Assembly (NCBI GenBank): GCA_937930275.1
Contig: CALGLM010000278.1
Location: forward strand, 1 to 6,523
Origin: an uncultured Ignavibacteria bacterium
GTDB lineage: Bacteria; Bacteroidota; Ignavibacteria; Ignavibacteriales; Melioribacteraceae
Reading direction: 5' to 3'
Length of the DNA: 6,523 nucleotides
Within the stretch, counting starts at the first letter, position 1, and each line of letters starts with the position of its first letter. The translations under genes were made by a program, and so were the position numbers. The notes under the pieces were generated by a model. The model saw nothing but the letters and a program-made list of their open reading frames with translations. It made no database searches and was not told the origin of the DNA. This document shows positions 1 through 5,307 of the stretch, piece by piece.

Positions 1-243
1 CATCCTGATATTTATAAGATTTATATAGATGAACTGAACAGAGTTACTGATTTGGTAGAATATAAAATGCTTGAGCTAATTGAAAACGGAAACGAAGGAC
101 TTATTAAATTTTATCTTTCTAAAAAAGCTAAAGACAGAGGTTACGGAGAAGATAAACACGAAATTGACATAACAACCAACAACGAGCCAATTAATATTAT
201 TAAACTTGTTAAAGTAATTAGAAAAGATGACAATGCAGAGTAA
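1..243 (+). CDS. Phage terminase small subunit, C-terminal part (5' end outside window)
   Basis: The frame is open from the first base of the window, so only the last 80 codons are visible and the true start lies upstream; a TTG at 52 is just an internal codon. The visible protein contains the segment LELIENGNEGLIKFYLSKK followed by a basic KDRGYGE stretch. This resembles the C-terminal part of small terminase subunits, where 'I..GN..L..FYLK.K.K.RGY' is a recurring pattern (recalled family knowledge, not a search). Such proteins bind the packaging site on phage DNA and hand it to the large subunit. The tail after it is charged and hydrophobic (INIIKLVKVIRKDDNAE), as in linkers that contact the large subunit. 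The position directly before the large subunit, with a 17-base overlap, supports the call. The N-terminal DNA-binding domain cannot be checked here. Confidence 0.75.
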   Translation, partial: HPDIYKIYIDELNRVTDLVEYKMLELIENGNEGLIKFYLSKKAKDRGYGEDKHEIDITTNNEPINIIKLVKVIRKDDNAE

Positions 244-1498
244 AACATTTGAACATACTGAAGTTTTTGAAAAGAATCTTGAAGCTTTTAACAACCCTAA
301 TATTAACATTGTTTGCAATCAAGGAGGCACCAGAAGCAGCAAAACTTACTCAATTGCCCAGTTAATTATTTTTTTATGTTTGTCTTCATTCAAAAACAAA
401 ACCATTTCAATTGTGCGTAAAACTTTTCCGGCGTTGCGTGCTACTGTTATGCGTGATGTTATCGAAATTCTCGATAAGTTGGGTTTGTATTCTGACAAAC
501 AACATAACAAAACCGAACATACTTTTATATTAAACGGTAATATAATTGAATTTTTTTCTTTAGACGACCAGCAAAAAGTAAGAGGAAGAAAAAGAGATTA
601 TTTATGGCTTAATGAAGCAAACGAGGTTGATTATGATAGTTATCAACAGTTAATATTTAGAACTTCAAATAAAATAATATTAGATTATAACCCATCCATT
701 AGCGAAAACCATTGGATTGTTACAGATATTTTAGAACGTAAGGATACTAAACTGATAATTAGCACATATCGCGATAATCCTTTTTTAGGCAAAAAACAAA
801 TAATGGAAATTGAAAGACTTAAACATATTAGTCCGGCAATGTGGGCAGTTTTTGGAGAGGGAGTTCGTTCGGAAATTCAAACGGGGACTATTTTTATAAA
901 AGATTTTTATAATGAATATGACGTTTTACCACGTGATGTTAAATCCATAATTTATGTTGACCCTAACTTAGCCTTAAAAAGTCAGGGCGATACTACCGCC
1001 ATTACTCATCTTGGTTATTCAGCTTCAACAGATAAATATTATGTAATTAATGCAATTTCGCAATCCTTTTCCGACAGTAACGAACTGTTAAATGAGGTTG
1101 CAAATTGTAAATTAAGCTGTACCGTTGGAATTGCTTTTGATGGTAATGTTGCCCAAGAGAGCACTTGGAGCAATCTTGTTAAAGCTTGGAGCAAAAATCA
1201 CGATACGCCTTATTTTCCGATAGATTACAAACGTTATAGAGTTGATGATCTTTCAAAAAACATACAACTGGCGTGGAATGAAAAAAGAATATTATTTCCG
1301 CCTAATTTCAGAACTTCAACCAACGGCAAAATTTATATCGGTCAACTGTTTTCTTTTACAAGTAAAAAGGCAGGGCATTTAGATGACGCCCCTGATAGCT
1401 TAATTTGTGCCTTTGAATATTTGCATGAAAGAAAAATTGCAACATTGGTTAAAGCTCTGCCATTTAAACAACCTAAAATTAACATTGAAAATTATTAA
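227..1498 (+). CDS. Phage terminase large subunit (PBSX-type ATPase/nuclease)
   Basis: This is the packaging motor: an N-terminal ATPase that pumps DNA into the prohead and a C-terminal nuclease that cuts the concatemer. The Walker A motif is GGTRSSKT (residues 33-40). Walker B is YLWLNE (125-130) with the catalytic Glu at 130, and a coupling-type motif LDYNPS follows at 152-157. The RNase H-like nuclease has acidic residues in YVDPN (D246), GDTTA (D256), FDGN (D306) and the C-terminal DDAPDSL (386-392). At 423 residues it is full length for the Terminase_3/PBSX group. Two in-frame ATGs, at 227 and 233, are possible starts. Neither has a strong ribosome binding site (only AGAAAAG upstream), so translation is probably coupled to the overlapping small subunit gene. 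The portal gene follows after 9 bases. Confidence 0.95.
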   Translation: MTMQSKTFEHTEVFEKNLEAFNNPNINIVCNQGGTRSSKTYSIAQLIIFLCLSSFKNKTISIVRKTFPALRATVMRDVIEILDKLGLYSDKQHNKTEHTFILNGNIIEFFSLDDQQKVRGRKRDYLWLNEANEVDYDSYQQLIFRTSNKIILDYNPSISENHWIVTDILERKDTKLIISTYRDNPFLGKKQIMEIERLKHISPAMWAVFGEGVRSEIQTGTIFIKDFYNEYDVLPRDVKSIIYVDPNLALKSQGDTTAITHLGYSASTDKYYVINAISQSFSDSNELLNEVANCKLSCTVGIAFDGNVAQESTWSNLVKAWSKNHDTPYFPIDYKRYRVDDLSKNIQLAWNEKRILFPPNFRTSTNGKIYIGQLFSFTSKKAGHLDDAPDSLICAFEYLHERKIATLVKALPFKQPKINIENY

Positions 1499-1502
1499 GG
1501 AG
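1497..1502 (+). promoter_or_regulatory. Ribosome binding site of the portal gene
   Basis: AAGGAG lies 5 bases before the ATG at 1508 and overlaps the terminase stop codon (TAA, 1496-1498). It fixes the portal start and couples its translation to that of the terminase. Confidence 0.8.
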
Positions 1503-1507
1503 TAAAT

Positions 1508-2674
1508 ATGTATTTCTACCCTCCATTACAACAAAAAAATTACCCTACCATTGCAGAAATAAAAACAATCATCCAACAGGCAGAATCTCCCAATGAATCC
1601 GAAAGAGACCAACGCCCTTTAATGGCTGTTTTGAGCAGAATGGCTACCTCTCCACGAATTCAAGGGTTAATAAATACACGTAAAATAGCCCTAACCGGAT
1701 ATAAGTGGAATATAACAGGAGCTGACGAAAAAAAAGCAAAAGAAATTGAGTTACGATTAAAAAAAACTATCAATACAATCATTCCTAAAACCGTACATGC
1801 TCATTTATACGGTGCTTTTATTATAATGCTTGGCTGGGAGCTTAAAGAAGATGGTAAATTTGCTCCTGTTATAAAAAAGGACTTCCCACCTGTTGAAGTT
1901 GGTTTAACAGTTGAAAATGAAATTTATAAAGCAGTTACAAAAAACAACAAACTTCTAAAAGAAAGTATTGATAATTTCACAGGCGAGTATATTTTTGGGA
2001 CCGGTTCGCTTGACATTGTTGGTGGCGTTTTACGCTCAATAATTTATTTTGAGTTTTTGAAAGACCAAACTATCCAAGAGTGGTGGAACTACAACAAGAA
2101 GTTAAAGGGGCTTATCCAAGCAAAAGCCGATGACGGGCAAAAGGAAGATGCAGCGACAGCATTAAATAGTTTTGTTACAAACGGCTATTCAATTACTGAT
2201 AAAGATGTTGAATTCTTGGTTAATGACTTAACATCTGCAAAATCTCTTGAATCGTTTCGGTTATTTATTGACATGTTAAATACCGATATTTCTATTGCTA
2301 TTTTAGGACAGGCGAATATTAATGATTTACCTGATAACGGCGGTAGTAGAGCTGCTATTCAAGTACAGGAATTAATTAGAAAAGACATTCTATATTCTGA
2401 TATGTTGTTCGCAAAAAAAATAATTAACGAACAAATTCTACTATATGATTACAACAAAAATGTTGATAAAAACGCTATTGAATCCCCCTTTGAATTCGAT
2501 TTTATTGTTGACGACATAAGCGATTTAGATGTACAGGCACGTGTTTTGGAAATTGCCATACAAAACGGAATTCCACTTAAAAAAGATGAAGTTTATAAAA
2601 ATTTAGGATTAACGGCTCCAACTGCTGATGATGAAATATTAGAGGTGAAAAGTGCAGGAAATTATAATATCTAA
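1508..2674 (+). CDS. Phage portal protein, DUF935 / Mu gp29-like
   Basis: The portal forms the ring at the unique head vertex through which DNA enters and leaves, and it docks the terminase. The N-terminal part has the DUF935-like layout: a helix with 'LMAVLSRMATSPRIQGLI' at about 38-55, then TRKIALTGYKWNITG (57-71), which matches the 'D..i.g....R...l....W.i' pattern of this family. A charged helix and the 'AHLYGAFIIMLGWEL' segment (98-112) follow. Later segments include an aromatic WWNYNKKLKG stretch and 'LGQANINDLPDNGGSRAA', which resembles the glycine/asparagine-rich region near the C-terminal helices of DUF935 proteins. At 388 residues it is shorter than Mu gp29 (about 510), as is common in this group outside Mu. 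The position right after the large terminase supports the call strongly. It overlaps the next gene by 23 bases. Confidence 0.85.
   Translation: MYFYPPLQQKNYPTIAEIKTIIQQAESPNESERDQRPLMAVLSRMATSPRIQGLINTRKIALTGYKWNITGADEKKAKEIELRLKKTINTIIPKTVHAHLYGAFIIMLGWELKEDGKFAPVIKKDFPPVEVGLTVENEIYKAVTKNNKLLKESIDNFTGEYIFGTGSLDIVGGVLRSIIYFEFLKDQTIQEWWNYNKKLKGLIQAKADDGQKEDAATALNSFVTNGYSITDKDVEFLVNDLTSAKSLESFRLFIDMLNTDISIAILGQANINDLPDNGGSRAAIQVQELIRKDILYSDMLFAKKIINEQILLYDYNKNVDKNAIESPFEFDFIVDDISDLDVQARVLEIAIQNGIPLKKDEVYKNLGLTAPTADDEILEVKSAGNYNI
2641..2645 (+). promoter_or_regulatory. Ribosome binding site supporting a GTG start
   Basis: AGAGG lies 6 bases before the GTG at 2652, inside the end of the portal gene. 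There is no early in-frame ATG in the downstream gene, so this site supports GTG as its start. Confidence 0.6.
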
Positions 2675-3215
2675 AGCGTTACTTACCCGCATAGGACACG
2701 CTGTTATTGAAGAAATTAGAGAAAATACCGATAAAGGTTTAGACCAAGAAGGGAAGCCTTTTCAAAAGTATTCATCAAATCCTTTGTATATTCCGGCTGG
2801 GGCTATTTTTGCACCCGGCTGGAATACTACCGGTAAAAGGTTGTTAAGTAAAAAAGAAGCCGAGTTTAGAAACAAAAAAGGGGGCAAACGCTGGGTTATT
2901 ATTCCGGGTGGTTATGCGGTACTTAAAAATACTCGCTTTCCTCAAGAAGGCGGAAAAGTTAATTTACATCTTACCGGCAATATGATGAATGGTTTAGCTA
3001 TTACTGAACAAGGCACAAATTTTATAAAAATCGGATTCAGCAATACTGAAGCGGCAACAAAAGCAATGTATCATCAAGTTATGGGAGCCGGCAAACGCAA
3101 AGTAAAGCGTAAGTTTTTAGGTCTTCCTCAAGATATTCTAAATGGAATTGTAAACAGTTATGCCGAGCAATTTAAAAACGAAATCGAAACAAAGTTTTTT
3201 GAGGGACTGGGTTAA
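2652..3215 (+). CDS. Phage virion morphogenesis / head-tail completion protein, Mu gpG-like
   Basis: This is a 187-residue basic protein without membrane segments or signal peptide. It has the signature layout of the phage virion morphogenesis family (PF05069: Mu gpG, P2 gpS): an N-terminal helix, then 'DQEGKPFQKYS' (31-41), a middle part ending in LHLTGNMMNGL (105-115; 'LTG.m..' is the usual 'L.dTG.L..s'), and GFSNTEAATKAMYHQ...GAGKRKVKRKFLGL (128-158), matching the typical 'a..Hq.G......R.FLGl' end. A C-terminal helix of about 25 residues follows. Members of the family act at the head-tail junction or in tail completion. The insertion at about 44-100 (PLYIPAGAIFAPGWN and onward) is longer than in the simplest members. 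It is the last gene of the plus block; its TAA stop shares the four bases TTAA with the stop of the convergent minus-strand gene. Confidence 0.75.
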   Translation: MQEIIISKALLTRIGHAVIEEIRENTDKGLDQEGKPFQKYSSNPLYIPAGAIFAPGWNTTGKRLLSKKEAEFRNKKGGKRWVIIPGGYAVLKNTRFPQEGGKVNLHLTGNMMNGLAITEQGTNFIKIGFSNTEAATKAMYHQVMGAGKRKVKRKFLGLPQDILNGIVNSYAEQFKNEIETKFFEGLG

Positions 3216-3589
3216 AGCTTGTTATAATCAAAGGATCTAATCGAATTATCAAAAACCAAATCTTTGTGAATACCGTTACGATATTTTTCCGGCATACGAT
3301 AATAATACTTTAGATTTTCAACGCCAAATAGTTCAACATATTTGTTGTAGTATTCATCTTGTGCCTTTTCATAGGCTTCTTCTTCGCTAAAACCTTGTTT
3401 TTCAAAAGCCAAACTCGCAAAAACTAAATTGCAGTGTTGATCAAAATTAAAAGAAACAATTTTATAAAAAAGCCTTTGCTGTTCGTTCATCCTTTCCCAT
3501 CTTTCTGCTTCCCTTTTATCAGATTTTTTTTCTTCCTCTATCATGTATTGAAGGGCTTCTTCATCGGTAAAATCTTTAAGTTCTTTCAT
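3212..3589 (-). CDS. Small acidic protein of unknown fold, candidate immunity protein of the MuF-ART toxin
   Basis: I do not recognise a family for this 125-residue protein. It is acidic and mostly helical in appearance: an N-terminal 'FTDEEALQYMIEEEKKSDKREAERWERM' type stretch rich in Glu/Lys/Arg, a hydrophobic middle (KIVSFNFDQHCNLVFASLAFEKQ), 'GFSEEEAYEKAQDEYYNKYVELFG', then a tyrosine-rich KYYYRMPEKYRN segment. There is no signal peptide or membrane segment, so it should be cytoplasmic. Its ATG overlaps the stop of the MuF-ART gene as ATGA, and its GAGG ribosome binding site lies within the last toxin codons, so the two are made together. In toxin-immunity loci the immunity gene directly follows the toxin and is often small, acidic and without homologs, which is why I propose this role. 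Nothing in the sequence itself proves it; an ordinary phage accessory protein is the alternative. Confidence 0.5.
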   Translation of the reverse strand: MKELKDFTDEEALQYMIEEEKKSDKREAERWERMNEQQRLFYKIVSFNFDQHCNLVFASLAFEKQGFSEEEAYEKAQDEYYNKYVELFGVENLKYYYRMPEKYRNGIHKDLVFDNSIRSFDYNKL

Positions 3590-4710
3590 AACTGCCTCAA
3601 ATAAATTGTATATTTCCCCTTGTTATTTATAACTTTGTAAACCTTAAAACTTGTACGACTTTTTACCAAATTTTCAGACTCGCTTGGTGCTTCGCTAAAC
3701 TTTTTAATATCATAAATTTCTTTTGCAAATATAACAAATTTAACCTTTTCCCCAAATAATTCGGAAACTTCTTTTTTTGTTGAGGTGCTTAAAAAACCTT
3801 GTTCTTGAACAATCTTCCCGGGTTTATATCTGCTAATATCAACTTGGCTTAACGGTTGACCCCTAAAATAAACTCCTGAATTAGGTTTTATTGAACCCAA
3901 TTGTTTTTTTAATAAACGTTCATAGGTCGAATAAAAAGCACTTAAATCATTTTTCCACAATTTAACATTTAATTTTTGATGAATTAGCCCGGTTAGCGTA
4001 TAGCCGCTTATAAATTCTTTTGATTTATCCAAAATTAAATCAGATTTTTTTATTTGCTGTTTTGCAGTTTCCCAAACCGAACTATTATTAATAACTTTCA
4101 TATCTTGTTGATAAAGTTTGTTACTATCAACAGGCACCCATCTATGCCTACAATTATAACCGCCCTTATAATATAAAACAGGTAACCCCTGCCCATTATC
4201 CAATGATTGTATATCATTCAGCGATAGAATATTACCAATCAAATGTGCACAAAACTCTCTTTCTGCCGGCGGTCCCGCATATTTGAAGTATTTTACTCCT
4301 GCTTGTATGCTCTGCCTTATGCGAACGGCTTGATTAGATGCGTTTTCTGCCGTGTTTATCCAAGTGTAGGCATATTGCTTGCCTTTGCGGATTTCACGGC
4401 TAACACGGTTGTATAATTCATTTCTTGGAATATCTTTTTTTATCCCTTCCTTTAGAATTTCGCTTATTTTGTCATCAATGTACTCCCCAAAATGCGAAAA
4501 GTCTTTTTTGATTTGGTTGTTAATTGCTATAAGAGCTTTTCTATCTCCGGCAACCTCAATACTTATTTGCGAACCGCTGTTATATCGCCTAAGAAGATCA
4601 TCAACAAATCTTTCAAAATCTTTAGGGTCTTTTGATTTTACTTTTTTATGTAGCTCAAGATATAATTTTATTTCATTTAAAAATCGATTAACTTTTTGTT
4701 TCGGCCCCAT
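3586..4710 (-). CDS. MuF minor head protein fused to an ADP-ribosyltransferase toxin domain
   Basis: I start this protein at the ATG at 4710 (374 residues) because AAGGTGG stands just before it; a GTG at 4734 would add 8 residues but has no good ribosome binding site. Residues of about 1-195 form a Mu gpF-like head domain (PF04233): a charged helical lead, 'TWINTAENASNQAVRI' (116-131), AEREFCAHLIGNIL (149-162) and GGYNCRHRWVPV (183-194), which are the conserved 'R.FC....G' and 'GGYNCRH.W.pv' motifs with Cys154 and Cys187. Residues of about 205-374 form an ART domain with GVYFRGQPL (catalytic Arg283), GFLSTSTKK (STS at 308-310) and SESENLV (ExE, Glu344 and Glu346). The R-S-E triad with ExE is typical of mono-ADP-ribosyltransferases that use NAD+ and often modify arginine. 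MuF-toxin fusions are a known class of phage polymorphic toxins; T4 Alt is a precedent for an ART carried in a phage head and injected. The target is unknown. The gene overlaps the zinc-finger gene before it by 23 bases. Confidence 0.88.
   Translation of the reverse strand: MGPKQKVNRFLNEIKLYLELHKKVKSKDPKDFERFVDDLLRRYNSGSQISIEVAGDRKALIAINNQIKKDFSHFGEYIDDKISEILKEGIKKDIPRNELYNRVSREIRKGKQYAYTWINTAENASNQAVRIRQSIQAGVKYFKYAGPPAEREFCAHLIGNILSLNDIQSLDNGQGLPVLYYKGGYNCRHRWVPVDSNKLYQQDMKVINNSSVWETAKQQIKKSDLILDKSKEFISGYTLTGLIHQKLNVKLWKNDLSAFYSTYERLLKKQLGSIKPNSGVYFRGQPLSQVDISRYKPGKIVQEQGFLSTSTKKEVSELFGEKVKFVIFAKEIYDIKKFSEAPSESENLVKSRTSFKVYKVINNKGKYTIYLRQL
3595..3598 (-). promoter_or_regulatory. Ribosome binding site inside the end of the MuF-ART gene
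   Basis: GAGG on the minus strand lies 5 bases before the ATG at 3589 and within the penultimate codons of the toxin gene. This indicates translational coupling of the downstream small gene to the toxin. Confidence 0.55.
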
Positions 4711-4897
4711 TTCCCACCTTATTAATTGATACACTTCTAAGTAATTTAAATTCCATATAACTAATTTTTTCTAATTTCTGCCAATAAATATTATTGCAGT
4801 TTTTATTTTTGCAATAAGTCTCCCTAAGATCATAATCCGGAAATCTTATCGTTTTTATAACCCCATATTCAGTAGCATCACATTTTGGACAGTTCAA
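4688..4897 (-). CDS. Ogr/Delta-like zinc-finger protein, putative late transcription activator
   Basis: This 69-residue protein begins with CPKC (Cys3, Cys6) and continues to YCKNKNCNNIYW (Cys29, Cys34). The spacing C-X2-C-X22-C-X4-C is exactly that of the P2 Ogr / P4 Delta family as I recall it, and the residues around the second pair also resemble Ogr ('RY..CQN.NC...F'). Family members bind one zinc ion, contact DNA upstream of phage late promoters and recruit host RNA polymerase. The start is a TTG at 4897, supported by AAGGAG 8 bases upstream; the next ATG would remove both cysteine pairs. The C-terminal half (LEKISYMEFKLLRSVSIN) is basic. It sits between the VRR-NUC region and MuF-ART, whose gene it overlaps by 23 bases, so it may activate the head genes or its own operon. 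A generic zinc-ribbon protein of unrelated role is the alternative. Confidence 0.65.
   Translation of the reverse strand: MNCPKCDATEYGVIKTIRFPDYDLRETYCKNKNCNNIYWQKLEKISYMEFKLLRSVSINKVGNGAETKS
4714..4720 (-). promoter_or_regulatory. Ribosome binding site deciding the MuF-ART start
   Basis: AAGGTGG on the minus strand ends 3 bases before the ATG at 4710 (its AAGGT core is 5 bases away). It lies downstream of the alternative GTG at 4734, so it favours the shorter protein. Confidence 0.6.
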
Positions 4898-4905
4898 TTT
4901 TTTAT

Positions 4906-4911
4906 CTCCTT
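4906..4911 (-). promoter_or_regulatory. Ribosome binding site supporting a TTG start
   Basis: AAGGAG on the minus strand lies 8 bases before the TTG at 4897. It is a full-strength site and is the reason for accepting TTG as the start of the zinc-finger gene. Confidence 0.75.
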
Positions 4912-4915
4912 AAGA

Positions 4916-4921
4916 ATTATA
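4916..4921 (-). promoter_or_regulatory. Possible -10 element (TATAAT) before the zinc-finger/MuF-ART genes
   Basis: A perfect TATAAT is present on the minus strand, but no good -35 element stands 16-18 bases upstream (only T/A-rich sequence such as TATTTA), and there is no extended -10 TG. Transcription starting from it would place AAGGAG almost at the 5' end of the mRNA. In AT-rich DNA such a hexamer can arise by chance. It is noted because it sits where a separate promoter for the Ogr-like/MuF-ART unit would be expected. Confidence 0.2.
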
Positions 4922-4926
4922 ACTTT

Positions 4927-5005
4927 TCAAACCTGTAATAAATAAAGCGGAGTTACCCCTGCAACTTTTTTTTCTTCACATCTTCCTAAATTAAAGTTTG
5001 ATCAT
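4927..5005 (-). pseudogene. Frameshifted mini-ORF behind a perfect ribosome binding site
   Basis: An ATG at 5005 shares bases with the VRR-NUC stop (TAATG) and is preceded, 7 bases away, by a perfect AAGGAGG. Yet its frame closes after four codons (ATG ATC AAA CTT TAA). Moving by +1 at CTT-TAA opens a frame down to a TGA at 4927-4929, giving a peptide of about 25 residues that begins MIKLNLGRCEEKK and ends TPLYLLQV. This shifted frame has no start codon of its own. Either one base was inserted and a small gene is broken, or the shift is programmed, or the ribosome binding site is a remnant. The sequence looks like the beginning of a longer protein rather than random translation, but I cannot name a family. 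Confidence refers to the broken or shifted reading, not to any function. Confidence 0.35.
4937..4962 (-). terminator. Weak hairpin followed by a T-rich stretch, possible terminator
   Basis: On the minus strand, GCAGGGGTAACTCCGC can fold into a short stem (GGGG with CTCC around a TAA loop, one G-T pair, extended by GC/GC across a bulged A) followed by TTTATTTATT. On the plus strand the same hairpin is followed, after AAC, by eight Ts at 4966-4973, so it could work in either direction. The stem is short for an intrinsic terminator. It would separate the helicase/nuclease genes from the Ogr-like/MuF-ART genes, or stop plus-strand transcripts that run antisense over the toxin. Confidence 0.25.
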
Positions 5006-5307
5006 TAAACCACCTCCTTGTGTTTTGGCTTTTTGTTTAACATACTTATTAGCAATTCTACTTGTTTTAAGTCGGTTATTTCGGCTGCTATACCGCCGGC
5101 TAAAGCAATTTGTTTAATGTTGTATTTTTGCAGCTCGGTTAATTTGCTTCCTGCTTTAATTTCAAGAGCTATAAATAATCCTTTATAACATGCTATCACG
5201 TCCGGAACACCGGCTTTGCCTGTTGTTACCGGCTTAAACACATAAGCCCCGTTTTGTCGTAGTAGGTTTATCACTTTGGTTTGTAATTGCTGTTCTGTCA
5301 TTTTCAT
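5005..5307 (-). CDS. VRR-NUC domain nuclease
   Basis: This 100-residue protein is a complete stand-alone VRR-NUC domain (PF08774), a compact PD-(D/E)XK nuclease common in phages. The N-terminal helix carries EQQLQTKVINLLRQNGA (5-21). It is followed by the KPVTTGKAGVPDVIA stretch with the catalytic Asp36, then ALEIKAG with the ExK residues Glu49 and Lys51, and KLTELQ (55-60), the conserved helix after the core. Viral VRR-NUC proteins are thought to cut branched DNA such as Holliday or flap structures during replication or before packaging. The gene starts inside the end of the helicase gene (74-base overlap, different frame), and the two form a common phage pair. An ATG at 5301, two codons later, is a possible alternative start; the ATG at 5307 has only GGGA upstream. 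The gene ends in TAATG, joined to the mini-ORF that follows. Confidence 0.9.
   Translation of the reverse strand: MKMTEQQLQTKVINLLRQNGAYVFKPVTTGKAGVPDVIACYKGLFIALEIKAGSKLTELQKYNIKQIALAGGIAAEITDLKQVELLISMLNKKPKHKEVV
5013..5019 (-). promoter_or_regulatory. Strong ribosome binding site at the end of the VRR-NUC gene
   Basis: AAGGAGG on the minus strand lies 7 bases before the ATG at 5005, inside the last codons of the VRR-NUC gene. It is the best Shine-Dalgarno match in the window but leads only into a four-codon frame. Confidence 0.7.

Noticed and set aside
52..54. TTG at 52 as the start of the first gene
   Set aside because: The frame is open to base 1 and the upstream residues continue the same protein, so it is an internal Leu codon.
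76..318. Minus-strand ORF of 80 codons over the terminase genes
   Set aside because: It lies antisense to two supported packaging genes and gives a Phe/Val/Asn-rich translation typical of the reverse of AT-rich coding DNA.
4379..4729. Plus-strand ORF of 116 codons over the MuF-ART gene
   Set aside because: It is antisense to the conserved MuF region; its Leu/Ser/Phe-rich translation reflects the reverse of Lys/Glu/Arg-rich coding sequence, and it has no ribosome binding site context of note.
4711..4734. GTG at 4734 as start of the MuF-ART gene
   Set aside because: No ribosome binding site precedes it, while AAGGTGG stands just before the ATG at 4710; the extra 8 residues add no conserved motif. 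It remains possible.
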